Notes: generated by a model from the sequence alone, not told the origin. A stretch of 64,000 nucleotides of DNA from Cristatella mucedo (GCA_009760855.2 WPIO01000059.1:790501-854500), one strand, 5' to 3'. Positions 28,480-40,626 are shown, counted from the first letter of the stretch. Numbers and translations: made by a program.

Positions 28480-28855
28480 GGCATCTAAATTGGTCCGTGG
28501 AACTGAGGACACCGTCCTGGAACTCACTACCGACCTGCGTCACGACATCTCCTGACTTTTCTACATTTAAAAAGAAACTAAAACGCACCTATTTATGACA
28601 GCATTTCGTGGGTCCCTGTGATTTGTCCTTTAAGAGGTTATGGGTGCTGACACAGTTGCATGCTGCCACTAACCACACTTGCATGCTGACCGTGTGCATG
28701 TCACTCCCTAACCAAGTTATTGTTGTTGTTTATTGAGAATGCTACCACCAACCATTCAATCGTGCTTCCTCTGCACCAACTGTAAAGTGCCTAGCGAGAG
28801 ATTGAGTTCTCTGAGGGTGCTTTATCAAATGTATTATAATTATTATTATTATTAA
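28480..28855 (+). repeat. L2-like LINE 3' fragment
   Basis: Last codons of the ORF (ACTCACTACCGACCTGCGTC, ACATTTAAAAAGAAACTAAA), full 3' UTR and a TTATTATTATTATTAA tail. Confidence 0.8.
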
Positions 28856-29039
28856 GCTTGCAAAAGCAAGCACATATCGTGCTTAGGCCAAATGCTATTA
28901 CCAACAAACGCACGCGAGGCTAACAATAATAAGCAGACGAACGGCGACTATTGTCGGCTTGGCTAGAGGAGTCGATGCAAAAAACACGTAACGTCTGAAG
29001 CAAATTAGACTGCAAATAGGTCAGAGCTCGAGTTTCTAT

Positions 29040-29480
29040 GCTCCGGATATGCACGCGACGGCCCACTTAGCATGAGTTCTGACGTCGGCGGGAAATTTCA
29101 GCACCAACCGTCAACCACCCAGGGCGCCCAGCGAGGCGGTGGCCTCGGGGCGCCGGCGGGTATCGGTTCCGCACCACCACGAACTGGCCTCCGCAAGACA
29201 GTTAGGCGACGCTACGGTTAGGAAGCATTGCAACTGAGGCTATTGGGGGCTCGCCAAAAGCTCAATTGAACTCACAGTAGCTCGTGCGTCATCTACACGC
29301 ACTCGCTGTCTCAACCCATTTGTAAAGTTTGCTGTTAGCCCACGCCCAGAGTAAGCACACCAGCAGCCCGCAGAGGCCTCCACTTCAACGGAGCGCCTAG
29401 CAGTGACGTCAGGACAACCCCCGTCGCTTCCGCTTTCGGGATCTGCATCCGGCCGCCACTCCCGGGACCCGCGCGCTTAA
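29040..29480. promoter_or_regulatory. CpG-rich block with a CRE palindrome, possible promoter
   Basis: About 440 bp are CpG-dense against AT-rich surroundings and contain a full cAMP response element TGACGTCA at 29404-29411, an ETS-like CGCTTCCG and GC boxes. It lies about 2.2 kb upstream of the 5-phosphatase ATG and could hold its 5' UTR exon, or serve a plus-strand transcript. No TATA box stands out. Inference only. Confidence 0.35.
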
Positions 29481-31492
29481 CTAAAGCGAATATGCTTGTA
29501 TTAATTGCGTAGCAAAGCGTGTGCGCGTAAGGCGGGAGGCTTGCTGAATAAAAATTATTTCGAATTTTTAACTTATTTATTATTATTTATTATTAAGTTC
29601 GTTCTAAGCTCCTCACGAGAATCGATAAATTCGCTTCCTCCGTACTTACGAGTAATCTTGCGAAGACCATTCGGCGGCTGCAGCCCCAGAAGTCGGTCCA
29701 TGTCCCTAGCTCGACCACTCGCCTTTTTGGGGAGCGGACAGTTGTCTATCACAACGTCCGTTTCGCCGCAGCGTCCGTTTTCTTCCAGAGACTGCAGCTT
29801 CTAATTATCCCCAAGCCAGCCATATTTCAGTAGGACTGTATTTTGTTATACAAATTACAACTAATAAACAAATAGCTTTTATCGACTTAAGCAACGAATT
29901 ACCTGGATCTTACGGGATTCACTCGAATTTAAGGAATATTTTTACGAACACCGACACCTACCGGCGGATGCCGCAAGTTCCCTGTCAAATTCGTCTATGA
30001 ACTAAGTCGGAAACCTTACGCAACATTTAAAGCCATGTCCCCATATGCAACGGTTCAATCGAAAAAAGTGGTTCTTGCTCAGCGCCACGCCGGAAATCGG
30101 GTCCTCCTCTCAAGCTGCTGCCACGGTGCAGTTCTCCAATGCCATCAGCCAATACCAATACGCGCGTCGCCTGACGACGCAGAGAGACTCGGGGGATGCC
30201 GCTGCCTCCGACCGACTGACCAGCTCGCCGCCTACCGACCGCTGGCCGCGGCCAAGCGAGGCTGCTACAGCAGGCAATCTTTTTTCTCGGCAGCCTCTTC
30301 ATCGCGTTTGTAGCGCGGTTCCGTTCACGCGCTTCAGAGGTGTGCTTCGATGTGCCTTACACGAAGAACGCCCGCACAGAACCAACACCAACAGTTTATT
30401 CTACTACCGAGCAGAGGGAGCACGACTTCACTCGCCCCTCTCTCCCCACTGAATTCCCCTCCTCGCCCACGGCTGTTTTTGCCGACCCCGATGGTGAGTC
30501 CACCATCTGACTGTGGTTACCGGCCTGTCCAAACCACACCACAGGCGGACCACAGCTATGCACCACCGGTGATGCTCCTGACAGCTGTTTAAGGAAGGAG
30601 CGGTACCGGCCTGCATATAAACAGACCACAAGAGGATCTTTTATTGTGTGCACGACCTAAATTTTGTAACTGCTTTCCAGATATCCTACGTCGAGGCTAC
30701 GATCTATAGCGCCAATATAGCAGCGAGTCATCATCTCTTCTTTTTAACACTCTTCTTCTCTCGCCCAGAAAAAATGCAACGACTCTTTCTCTTCGCTCCC
30801 TCGGCTTCCGCTCAGCTTCACTGCGTCGCGTCGCGCTTCCTTCACAGCATAGCTAAAGTGCTTAGAAATAGATTTAGTTTTCTGACGGCGCCACGCAGAT
30901 TTGTCATCATTAATGCTATTAACACATAAGAAGTGCTTGGGTTAACTTTCTTGCAATTGGACTAATGTAAAGATGGTGTAAAGCACGAGCTCGAGAAGTC
31001 GGAATTTTCCCTTTTCCTCTTGCCTGTGCTGTTCAAGCTTTAAAAACATCCTTAGTACTTAATTGAGGTGGTACATGCAAGCAATAGCCCGCATTAGATT
31101 GCTGGTGCATTTCGTGGACAACCGATTTGCGCTTTCATCTCATTGACCCCCGTCGGTTGACCTCCCTTAAATCTCTACGGCATTCATTTTTAAACTAAAG
31201 AACACGAGAAATATCGTTATAGTTTTAATAGCATTTCGATTTAATTATAAATGATTGTAATATATATTCATTTATAATTATATTTAAATATATATACATT
31301 AGTCCTTTGTAATTATATAATTAAATTATAGGGCCCTAAGAGAGCGTAATCTTTATGCAGACGCTTCACAAATGTCGCTGGACTCAAGCCCACTACGTGG
31401 GTCACGAATGCATTCACCTTGACTCTTGACCTCTGTCGTCGAAGACAAGGGCCTAATTAAATATTAGCTGATTTAACATCCGCTTTGTTTGT

Positions 31493-31626
31493 GTAGTGGC
31501 AGAACAGCCTTAATGTCTATCACCGCCGCTTGCAGTTGGTAATAAAGGATCGCCCTCTGCCGGACTCGAACATGATCTCGGTTGCGACGAGTGAGCACCT
31601 TACCTCCTGGCTGTTACGGCTGCTTA
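31493..31626 (-). mobile_element. tRNA-derived SINE (family A)
   Basis: Minus-oriented copy with TGGTAATAAAGGATCGCCCT and a B-box remnant GGACTCGAACATG (reverse complement of a GTTCGAGTCC-type box). Confidence 0.65.
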
Positions 31627-31999
31627 AACCAAGGGCCAAACCAGGATTTCAAGACTTGCTTAGCGAAAATGTTCCTGTCTGTGCGGTTCCTCCTTGTTAA
31701 CAAGCTGCCAGAGCTGTTACGCCCTAATATTGTAAAGGCTGTAATTGCAGCCGGACGCAGACGAAGCGACTAGGGTCCTAGGGTAGGTACTAGAAGCAGA
31801 CGACGACAAAAATACCTAGCTGCTGCTTTACTGCTGCAGCAGTTTCAGTCTCCTCGTGGCCTGAAGTCCTGCTTGGAAAATAAATTATCTGTTCCATTCC
31901 CACGCTTAAAAAACGTTAGCGACACAATCTTTTGTTCTGCATGTCCCAGTCAGTGGGTGGAACTTACTACCACGATACTTACGCAACGGCTATCCTCCT

Positions 32000-32230
32000 G
32001 CTGCAGAATGGGGCACATCCACACTCGCCGTCCTGAACTGCTACTTCTACGCTACTTACTTTCTCGATTACCCTGCCGACTACGCTATGCTTCTCACATT
32101 CTCTTTGTTGCGTGAGATGACGTCTGCTGACTACCGTATGCGTACTGAAAGCCACTTAGGCTTTTAGGTATGCTGCACAAGTCTCCCGCTTAACACCCAC
32201 TTAATCTTTTTGACTTCGTGGAACTACAGC
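32000..32230 (+). repeat. Family B dispersed repeat
   Basis: Shares CATTCTCTTTGTTGCGTGAG, the TATGCGTACTGAAAGCC block and the AACACCCACTTAATCTTTTT terminus with other copies. Confidence 0.65.
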
Positions 32231-32529
32231 CGAAGATTCATTCCATTACAATGCATATACGGTAGCTCTGAAACGGCGACGCCAGATATAAGCGGCCAGA
32301 TTATGTCTGATAATCATTTATCACGATTTTGCGATCATCCATGGCTGAGGAAACATAAAAGTTGGTGCCGTGACATAGGCAGGTAGTTGTGATTCCAAAT
32401 TCCAAATTCGGCATAGGCGTTTGACCGGATTTAAGCTCTAGGCAACGGAACCGTTTAGTGTACGTCATAGCCGCCGTTGGACTCCTGTTATCCTCTGCTG
32501 CTGTCGAATAGACTTGTCAACGTCATAAC

Positions 32530-32620
32530 AATATAATAATAATAATAATACATCTGTATTACGCTCTCGGAGAACTGAATCTCTTTCTAGGCACTTTACA
32601 GATGCTGCAATTACTAACCA
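32530..32620 (-). repeat. L2-like LINE 3' tail
   Basis: (TAA)n followed by CTCTCGGAGAACTGAATCTC and TTCTAGGCACTTTACAGATG, the reverse complement of the conserved tail. Confidence 0.75.
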
Positions 32621-33139
32621 AGCAACTTGGGTTGCTAAATTTTACCAGTGATCATACGGTCACCATCATCTGCTGGTTTAAGTGCTATGCATGGTAGAGG
32701 CAGGGCAACTTTTTATCAATTAGCCCCGATGCTCCCGTATCTTCCTCTATCCTTAACCTTCCGATGAGAAGAATCTTCCTGGAATTTCAAGACTGCAGTG
32801 CTGACTGTGGCTTTATTGGCCATACCTAACTAAGGCTTCCCGAAAAATTCTACGGTTTTTGTGAAATTGTTAAAAAAAACCGTGAAATTGATGAAAACAA
32901 CGGATCCTACATAATAACGCTGCCCGATCGCGCAGAGTAGTACTGTGCATGACGCAAAAACCATCGCTGCTGTCATACAATTTAGACACGGGCAGACCTT
33001 GCCATTTTTTGGATGCGACAGATGATTCAGGCGCTGTCTAGACGTCAGATCGCACGGATATCGGAGCTGCGGACTTGTTCTGCTAAGGTTAAGGTTAAGG
33101 AGCGCTAAGGTCAAGGAGCGTTAAGTAAGGTTAAGGAGC

Positions 33140-33960
33140 GCTTTTCGTCACTTTCGTCTTCTACTAGTGTCTCGTGTCGGCATATATGCGCGCATCGGTG
33201 CAGCGCCCACGAGTCGCTAGCCGCGGTGCAAGACTTTTAAGATTCAGCCGCCGTCCGCATTCGTCCGGCGGCGGCCGAGACTAGCACCGTTACGAGCGCT
33301 GCGTTTGCGGCCTCGTTCCGAGCGGACGTGGAAGCCGCACATCGCGCTTGTAACAGATCTACGGCGTGACGCGTTTTCGCAGGTTTCTTCCTACAGAATG
33401 AGCTATCGAGTGGCGAGCGACTCTGGATTCAGACGGGCGGGGGGGGCTGGCTGGCGACTGAGTAAAATGCAATCGCTACACTGGGTGAATAGTGTCGCCG
33501 GAAGTTCGTGGAGGCGATAGCCGCGCGCGTTAATTTTGAAGGTATGCTTTTGTCGATTGTTGCCGCGACAGCTGCAATACATTTTTTTCGTTTCTACAGT
33601 ATAAAAAGCATCCATATCTCCTTCCTTAGTTATTACTATGCTGCTTCTTCCTTTGGCGACCCCCGCCTCCGCAAATAGCCTCTCTCAGGTTTCTTTTCCT
33701 TTCCCCCTTGCGGCGGCTCACCGGCCGCTCGGCGACGATCGCGCACCGAGGCGGGAGGCGGACGTTTGCCGCCGCAGCGTTGATTTGTGAACGTTGCGGT
33801 GGAAAACTTCTGCTAATCCATCTGCTGCGCCTGTTAAAAGCGGCCAGCAGAGCTAAACGGAAAGCGCCGCTCCGCTAGAATTGCACGCCGCAGCTCTCTG
33901 AGCCGCGCTATCATGTTTCGCTCCTCCGTATGGTGAGCTAGAATTCACTCTACGCCCTAT
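33140..33960. promoter_or_regulatory. CpG-rich region, possible distal promoter of PSPH
   Basis: Dense CpG sequence 1.7-2.5 kb upstream of the PSPH ATG. PSPH's ATG is preceded by GTTTTTTAGGCTTCTGAGCG, which looks like a splice acceptor just 5' of the coding start, so a non-coding first exon upstream is plausible. Nothing else ties the block to PSPH. Confidence 0.3.
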
Positions 33961-34104
33961 CATCCGGTCATCTGTAAAGTCACCCGACGGCTCGAGATCT
34001 TTCTTCTCTTCGTCTACTAGGCGACACGATCTTACTGGTAAGATCTACTATTTGATTGAAACTTTCGGGTCACTCAAACTCTTACCTACGCTATACGTGG
34101 CCTC

Positions 34105-34290
34105 ATTAATAATAATAGTAACATATTTGTATAGTGCCCTCAAGAACTTAATCTCTTTCTAGGCACTTTACATATGCTTAAAAAGAAGTATGGTCGAATG
34201 GTTAGTGGTAGCATGCTCAATGACAACAAGCAAAACGCGGTTAGAGGTGACATGCACCAGGTGTGCATCCGTTTAGCATGACGTCGCCTC
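34105..34290 (-). repeat. L2-like LINE 3' tail
   Basis: TAATAATAATAG, then GTGCCCTCAAGAACTTAATC and TTCTAGGCACTTTACATATG plus about 100 bp of the adjoining UTR. Confidence 0.75.
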
Positions 34291-34399
34291 ACCGCGATTC
34301 TGTATGACCTCCCGTATCTACCCAGGCATAGAGGCTGCAAGTGTTGTAGGTGCCTCTTCTGCTGTAGCATTCCACAGAGCCTGAGTTGTAATGAAAAGT

Positions 34400-35150
34400 T
34401 CGGCTACTGAAGTAGAACGACCCCCCCCCCTTACCCCTGCCTCCGCCGTGAGTCGATACTGTGCCATAAGAATTCTTTTTGGGATTGAGATCGGGCGACT
34501 GGCTGAGCCGCTACATCAGCACCACGCTGGATTTGTCAAAAAAAAAGTGCTTTGCTGGCTTCTCGCAGTGTTCGCAGTTCTCTTGCTGCCAAATATAGGG
34601 ACCCCCTGAGCCAAAGAGCCAGTGCTTTGCAGTCCAACTTAGTTGACCACCTGAATGTACACGAGTTAGTCCATAATACCTTAGGTGATTCCGAGCTCTG
34701 AAACCTTTTGTGGCAAAGCAGCCCCAAAACCATCATCGACTTGCTTCCAAATTTCAGTCAGCTGAAGGCAGTCATGCTGCTACGCCATATCTTTCCTCTG
34801 GCTAACTCATTTGCATGTCTTTCCATTACCAAGTATAGTGAACTTTCACCAGTCCATAAAATAGAATTCCAGTGATATTCCTCTGTCCAGTGGACGTGGT
34901 CACGGGCCATGCACTATAAACCGGCTGCTTGATGACAGCTGGTGAGCAGAGGCTTTCGCTTGTTCAGCTGTCAGAAGATTCCTTTTATGATGATGATTTA
35001 TGATGATTTTTAACCTGTACAAGAGTAGAATCGGCCACATTTTCCTGCGATCAATAGCCCGAAAGAATACAGGTTGACTGATCGCAATTCTTTTTTCAGG
35101 ACAGACGATCGATCACTGCATTTCCAAAAAAGAATAACACTCCCAAAAAA
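34400..35150 (-). pseudogene. Decayed Tc1/mariner transposase
   Basis: Minus-strand frames carry, in order, ARDHVHWTEEYHWNSILW followed by TGESSLYL (the family's WT..DW...LWSDES region), then a central stretch with KQVDDGFGAALPQKVSEL and TGIMD, and at the end RLSQSPDLNPKK (the SPDLNPIE motif before the last catalytic residue). Order and spacing fit the Tc1 DDE domain; stops and frameshifts make it inactive. Terminal inverted repeats were not identified. Confidence 0.7.
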
Positions 35151-35349
35151 ACTCCTATGCAATACGAAAGTAGTGTGACTAAATGGCTAGCACATGCATA
35201 TTCACTCTAGGCCTATCCCTCTCCCTCTCGTATGCCACTAACCAAGAACTCGAAGCCGAGAAAGAATAAAAGACAGTTCAGAGCAGCAAAAAGCCTCCGG
35301 CTGTGAGCAATTCTACGTGCCAAATCCTACGCACGGGTCAAGAATTACT

Positions 35350-35419
35350 GCATCCACTTGCAGGGATGCAGGAAGCATCCCATAGCATCCACTTGCAGGG
35401 ATGCAGGAAGCATCCCATA
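35350..35419. repeat. Perfect 35-bp tandem duplication
   Basis: The unit starting GCATCCACTTGCAGGGATGC occurs twice without a mismatch, just upstream of PSPH. Confidence 0.92.
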
Positions 35420-35620
35420 GCGTTCGTTTAATTTTAACTTGCTCTTTAAACCGTAGCTCTCTCTCTCTCTCTCTCTGCAAGGCTTGAGTGGCCGTATAGA
35501 ACTACACGTAGGCTGCTGTTCATACTTTGTTGTTATGCAGCAAAAGTATACGTGCTCTGCCGATCGCGTGCGTGTTGTCGTCAGTTGGCTATAGGAGCTT
35601 GTTTTTTAGGCTTCTGAGCG

Positions 35621-35822
35621 ATGCAAGATCCCAGTTGTGTCGAAGAGGTCAAGCAGATATGGCGACATGCTGACGCCGTCTGCTTCGACGTCGACTCGAC
35701 CGTCGTGAAGGAAGAAGGTCTCGATTGCTTAGCTGCTTACCTCGGAAAAGGAGAGCAAGTGGCCGAGCTGTGAGTATCCATTGCCAGATGGCCGAAACCA
35801 TTGGTGATCAGGCCGGCTACTC

Positions 35823-35888
<66 letters not shown>

Positions 35889-37092
35889 CTGCTCGCTCAG
35901 GCGCCGCTGGCAGCCCCCTTAAGCTTTAGGGCGGGCACACGTCTATGTCGATCGCCACTCGTTTCATTCCTAGGACGAGGCAAGCGATGGGAGGAAGCCT
36001 GTCGTTCAGAGAAGCGCTTTGCACCCGCCTCGACTTGCTGAGACCGCGAGCAGAGCAAGTGAGCTCTTTCGTGAGGGAACACCCGCTCACCATCACAGCT
36101 GGCATGAAGTCAGTAGCACTTCGCGCGAAGCGTACGCTGCAACTGCAAGTGGCTGCTGTTGCTGGCCGGCCGTCGCTCTGCTGGCGTTCAGCTCTGGCGG
36201 TCGGCGCTGTCGCTCGGGTGGCTTGTATCCGCCTCCATCGCTGCTGCTGCACGTGCACCTCGCGGCGGCACTGTCGTAGCCGTGCTGGCCTCGCGTGGAC
36301 GAAGCAGCTCTCACGAAGCATTCTGCCGCTGATGCTGCTATTTTGTCTCGCGAGCTGTGTAGCACTTTTGCACTCGTGCACTCAGCACGTGTCCTCCCCA
36401 GTGCAGCAGCCCTTGTTTGCTGCTGCAGGGAGCTGGTCGGCGAGCTTCGAGCGCACGGCAAAGCAGTGCACCTCGTTTCCGGAGGATTCACGCAGGTCAT
36501 CGGGCCTGTGGCGGCTGCCCTCGACATTCCCGAAGCAGACGTGTTTGCTAATCAGCTGCTGTTCGATGAGGCAGGTCGGTGGTCGCATCAGGCAGGTCGC
36601 TTGCCCGACCGGCGCCAGGCCAAAACCATGCTGGCACCATGTGCTGCTCACAATGCTTGAGCGAGGTCTTGTGTGCAACTATTTCTTACTCATCTGTGCC
36701 ATTTGCAGTGGCTTAAGGCCTTAGGTCCGAGGCTTGATAGGTAGGGAGCCCTTGAAGCTCAGACAGGAAGTGGGGTGACATGGGACGACAGACCAGACCA
36801 GGCCGCTGAGTTTGGCACCTATTGTTGCAAGGGCAAAGCCCAAGAGTCCTGAATTGTGGTAATTGCAATAATCTACACCCTATATCACAAGCACGTAAAC
36901 TGCAATAGAACTCTTATGTCGTTAGCCTATGTAAGCGGGCCAAAAATCTGGTGTTGGGAAAGTTCCTTTACTTAGAGTAGGAAATGAGTTTTTTTAATGA
37001 CAAAAACATTTGGCAGAACTGTGCTTAGACTAGGAGCATATGTTACCACAGTGATGCTAGCCAAACCAATCTTAGGGGTTAGGTAGGTAATG

Positions 37093-37190
<98 letters not shown>

Positions 37191-37198
37191 CGTCGGAG

Positions 37199-37234
<36 letters not shown>

Positions 37235-40200
37235 CTCCGACGATATTGTAGCTCTACTGATCCTTTGACCCACCTAACCCTTGCACCTCATTTGATACCC
37301 TTTCAAGCTTCACTTTATAGTGAGTGGCTAACTTACGCAATCCAAATGCAAATGTCGATGTAGATTGTAAGGGAATCAAATGAGGTGCAAGTCTTAGGGG
37401 GGGGTCAAAGGATCGGTAGAACTGGGTCTCATCGGCATAGAAATGAAAGCACTGCTAATGACATTGGGCTGATGTATTTTCACCAAGAGAAGCACCAATA
37501 CAGCCGTCGAGACCGAGGGACTTTCTTGTGGAGCAATTTGACCTCATGTAAAAAAATCGCTGTGTGCACATGAGCTTTGGTCGGATGGACGCCTTGAATG
37601 CTTGCTGCTGGCCATGCTGCCTATGCAGCTGCCCGTAGCGTCTTTGGATTGGACTCCCATCGGCAGCATATGCCAGTTACTAGAATGAGATTACGTTCTC
37701 TGAGGGCGCCATGCCAATGTGTATTATTACTATTATTATTAATCCCTTGCTTTTTAACACGTGGCAAGAGATGCACCTTGTTTGTATTTGCGGGGTTGGA
37801 TGTGCGTGCATGCATTCCTTCAGGGCAACTAGGACGGACGAGAGCTAGAGCTATGACGATGTATAATATAGTCATTTCTACAGAGCCCCAAGAGAACTTA
37901 ACCTCAATTCAGTCGCCTCACATGTGCCACAGGGCTCGAGCCCACGATCTTGGCCGGACCTTGATGATCGGAGCGAGCACCTTAAGCACTTAAGCCAAAC
38001 CAGTTCTGCATCAGCCAGCATCACCAGCTAGTGGCAGCCCCCTGCGTGCGAGGCATCCGCCGCTGCAAGGCGGCACGGTGGTGCGCAGCGATGGTGACTG
38101 GGTGTAGAGGGCACGTTGGTCACGTGATGGTGGGAGTGACTGGCCGCCGTGCTGCCTATTCCCCGCAGCCCCGGAGGATGTCTTCGAAGACTGGCATTGA
38201 AGGGCAGGCCCGAGCAGGCTCGCTGAGAGTGTGTGGATACCTTCTTATGAGGATACCGAACTTGGATAGCTGTGCTGGGAGGGGTACTCACCTATGCGGC
38301 TCGGCTGACTATCCTGACTGCTCGGGTTATCCTGCCTCCCCGTACTCCTGCGCTAGGGTTTCGTGAATTCGCTTTGCGAAATTGTTTGTCCTTAGCACTC
38401 CGAGCTGTTTTTTTCTGGATCATGGGTCAAGCTCACTTTACTAATATCACCCGTGGCAATGGTAGATCTTGCTTTGCGGTCTGCGTCGTGTCGTCGCGTT
38501 GGTTTCTTTTGGAACGCTTTCAGTGGCTGCTGTTTTGCGCTTCGGCCGCGATGAGCTCATCCGCGCGATGCTAGTGCAAGCTTCACTTGCGCATTCGGAC
38601 GAGCTATGGCTGCCGACTCAGTCGCTGAGAGGGGCAACATTTCCCAGCGCTTGTCCGGCTAGACGGTCGCTCACTAGACGGCCACTCCGGGCACTGTGGC
38701 TCGGGCGCAAGAGTCTGCCTACATTTTTCCGCTCTTTGGTTCACTCACTCGCTGGTGGTTTTTCCCGTAATTCGGCTGACTGCCCTCGTATGCACTGCTG
38801 CTGCTGCTGCCTCTAGGAAACTACGCCGGGTTCGATGAGAGCTGTCCCACGTCGGAGTCAGGGGGCAAGGGGAGAGTGGCGCAGCTGCTCAAGGACACCC
38901 GCGGCTACAGGCGGCTGGTGTTTGTCGGCGACGGCGTGACTGACATGGAAGCTTGTCCGCCGGCGGTGAGTGCGCTGCACGCGAGCTGCTCGTCTGCTGC
39001 TGCAATGCCTCCGCCGTGTGCCGCTCGTCTGCTGCAATGCCTCCGCCGTGTGCCGCTCGCAGTCCTCTGCCGTCGACGCTGCCGCCTACGCTCCTGCTCC
39101 TCCACCTCCTCCTCCACCTCCACCTCCTCCTCCTCCTGCTTCTCCTCCTCCACCTCGTGCTCCTCCACCTCGTGCTCCTCCTCCTTCTGCTTCTCGTCCT
39201 CCACCTCCTGCTCCTCCTCCTCCACCTCCTCCTCCACCTCCTCCTCCACCTCCTCCTGCTTCTCGTCCTCCACCTCCTGCTCCTCCTCCGCCGAGTGACT
39301 GCCGCACGCTGACTTCGGGAGCGAGGCTCTGGCGCAGCAGCTTGAGCTCACCCGTGCAGGGGCGTGGCAGCGGCGGCCCTCGCTCAGCTAGGGCTTTTGC
39401 TTCTCTCTTCGCGAGATGTAGATTCGTGGGTCGTAGGTTAGAGTCCTGCAGTAGGCGATTCCTTATTGCCAGCTATAAGCAAAGGGGTGTGAAGGGGCCA
39501 CTAAGGGTCTTCTGCTGCTGCTGCTGCTGCTGCTGCTATATGAGACTGAGGCTGCTAATCAGCAGCTGTCTATTCTACTTCATCTTATTGAGGCCCAGCC
39601 GTCCTGACTGAAGAAGCGCGGCCGAGCCGGCGCGCATGGCACTCGTGCTGCTAAACGGCAGAGCAGACGCGCTCAGTGGCAGCTGCTCTCCCAGCCACCC
39701 GTGTGCCGGTCACGCGGGACAGCTGTACCTTCGGCTGCGACACGTGCGAGCAGGCAGCAAGGCACCGGCGGAAGCACGAGTGGTTGTGATATGAGTGGCC
39801 GTGATATAGCCTAAATGATACCGCCTAAATCGTACCTCCTTAAAAACTATAGATTGTTGGTAGATGATTGAACTCATAGAGATTGCTATATGTGCAGTGA
39901 GCCAACTCGCCTAGGCCTTGTGTGCCAGCCAAGTCCCAGCAATCGCTCGGTCACGTGGTCCCGAGTGCTTCCCCCCCCCCGAAGCCTGGATACCCGCCAG
40001 CCGTAATCTGTCGACCCGGGCTAGCTGTTTGGAATGACGGCTTGCTTGAGTCCCGTGGTGGTGAAACCTGCCTGCCTGCCTGCCTGCAACCACTGGGCAA
40101 AGGGCCGGCAACTGCCTCTAGTGGCTGTCGACCTTTGACCTGCTGTCGACTCAAGGTTACTACCTGCGAATTCCGAGAATGTCCTTCAATCAGCCACGCC

Positions 40201-40626
40201 TTGCACAATGGACTTCACCTGGATCGCCTCGCAGTTTGCAGGTCGTCCTCATAGTTAGTGCTCGTGCCGCAGGCCGACGCAAAAGCGCTTGCACGACCAG
40301 CCCCAGTCTGCGTGCGCCATGCGACGTTTTTCGACGTTTTTCGCGCAATCGGCAGTCCGTACCAACTCGAACTTTGCTAACCCGGTCACTCGGTTGCTGT
40401 TGCAGCTGCTCCTCCGTGCGCAGCCACCGACCGTCGGTGGCAATCGTTGCTGCCTGGTGTCGATCGCTTGCCTAGGGCTCCACCTTGCCCGTTCCAGGAT
40501 GCTTTCATTGGCTTTGGAGGTCACGTGATCAGAGAAAAGGTGAAGGCCGGGGCCGAATGGTTCGTCCTCGACCTCGTCGAACTGAGCAGGGAGCTGAAGC
40601 ACGCGAGTGCCGGCGGCTGCTGCTGA
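35621..40626 (+). CDS. PSPH: Phosphoserine phosphatase, complete, five exons
   Basis: Exons 35621-35769, 35974-36108, 36429-36574, 38817-38965 and 40498-40626 join in exact phase to a 235-residue protein; human PSPH has 225. The enzyme hydrolyses O-phospho-L-serine to serine, the last step of the phosphorylated serine pathway, in the cytosol. HAD motifs are intact: [12 protein letters not shown] (nucleophile and acid/base Asp, about residue 27), HLVSGGF (motif II), [12 protein letters not shown] (motif III Lys) and [20 protein letters not shown] (metal-binding motif IV). The family-specific [19 protein letters not shown] cap segment is present. Donors are GTGAGT, GTCAGT, GTCGGT and GTGAGT; acceptors TCCTAG, CTGCAG, CTCTAG and TCCAG. 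The 3' end converges with the CTDSP gene. Start choice: this ATG precedes the HAD domain by the usual distance. Confidence 0.95.
35822..35887. repeat. (GTA)n/(TAG)n trinucleotide array in PSPH intron 1
   Basis: About 22 uninterrupted GTA units, located 50 bp after the exon 1 donor and 87 bp before exon 2. The array repeats both GT and AG dinucleotides inside a 204-bp intron. Confidence 0.95.
37095..37247. repeat. (TA)n tract with embedded perfect hairpin
   Basis: TA runs fill about 150 bp. Within them AATATCGTCGGAGCT (37187-37201) and its reverse complement AGCTCCGACGATATT (37233-37247) flank a pure (AT)n stretch, so the whole of 37187-37247 is self-complementary. A partial copy of the interrupting motif (ATATCGCTATAT) lies at about 37139. 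Strong cruciform potential. Confidence 0.9.
37862..37995 (-). mobile_element. Composite SINE: tRNA-like head with L2-type tail
   Basis: Minus strand: CGTGGGCTCGAGCCCTGTGG (B-box-like), then TGAGGCGACTGAATTGAGGT, AAGTTCTCTTGGGGCTCTGT. It matches the copy at 14560 closely. Confidence 0.65.
38966..40497. other. PSPH intron 4 content
   Basis: Holds a (CTC/CTG)-rich triplet tract at 39091-39294, a degraded family A SINE at about 39405-39555 with an embedded (CTG)n at 39510-39538, and otherwise single-copy GC-rich DNA. The proline-rich and Ser-rich frames over the triplet tract are translation artefacts of CCT/CTC repeats. Confidence 0.75.
39091..39294. repeat. Imperfect (CTC)n/(CCT)n triplet tract
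   Basis: About 200 bp of CTC, CTG and CAC triplets with internal higher-order repetition (CTCCTCCACCTCCTGCTTCT-like units). Confidence 0.9.

Larger units (their letters stand above)
29481..33120. other. Intergenic, no supported gene
   Basis: Contains a GC-rich block at 30040-30460. There a plus-strand frame (30045-30452, 135 codons, starting MQRFNRKKWFLL) and a minus-strand frame are both open, with no recognisable domain. Also present: an L2/SINE composite tail at 31326-31430, a family A SINE at 31493-31626, family B at 32000-32230 and a LINE tail at 32530-32620. The remainder is AT-rich and featureless. Confidence 0.45.
36575..38816. other. PSPH intron 3 content
   Basis: Holds the (TA)n cruciform region (37095-37247), a LINE tail at 37670-37745, a tRNA/L2 composite at 37862-37995 and GC-rich single-copy sequence from 38000. 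No exon is seen. Confidence 0.7.

Noticed and set aside
33085-33140. Telomere-like TTAAGG repeats
   Set aside because: Only a few irregular AAGGTTAAGG/GGAGCG units; not a TTAGGG-type array.
38970-39611. Proline-rich, serine-rich and leucine-rich frames within PSPH intron 4
   Set aside because: Produced by the (CTC)n/(CCT)n triplet tract; three frames are open together and PSPH exons 4 and 5 join across it in phase.
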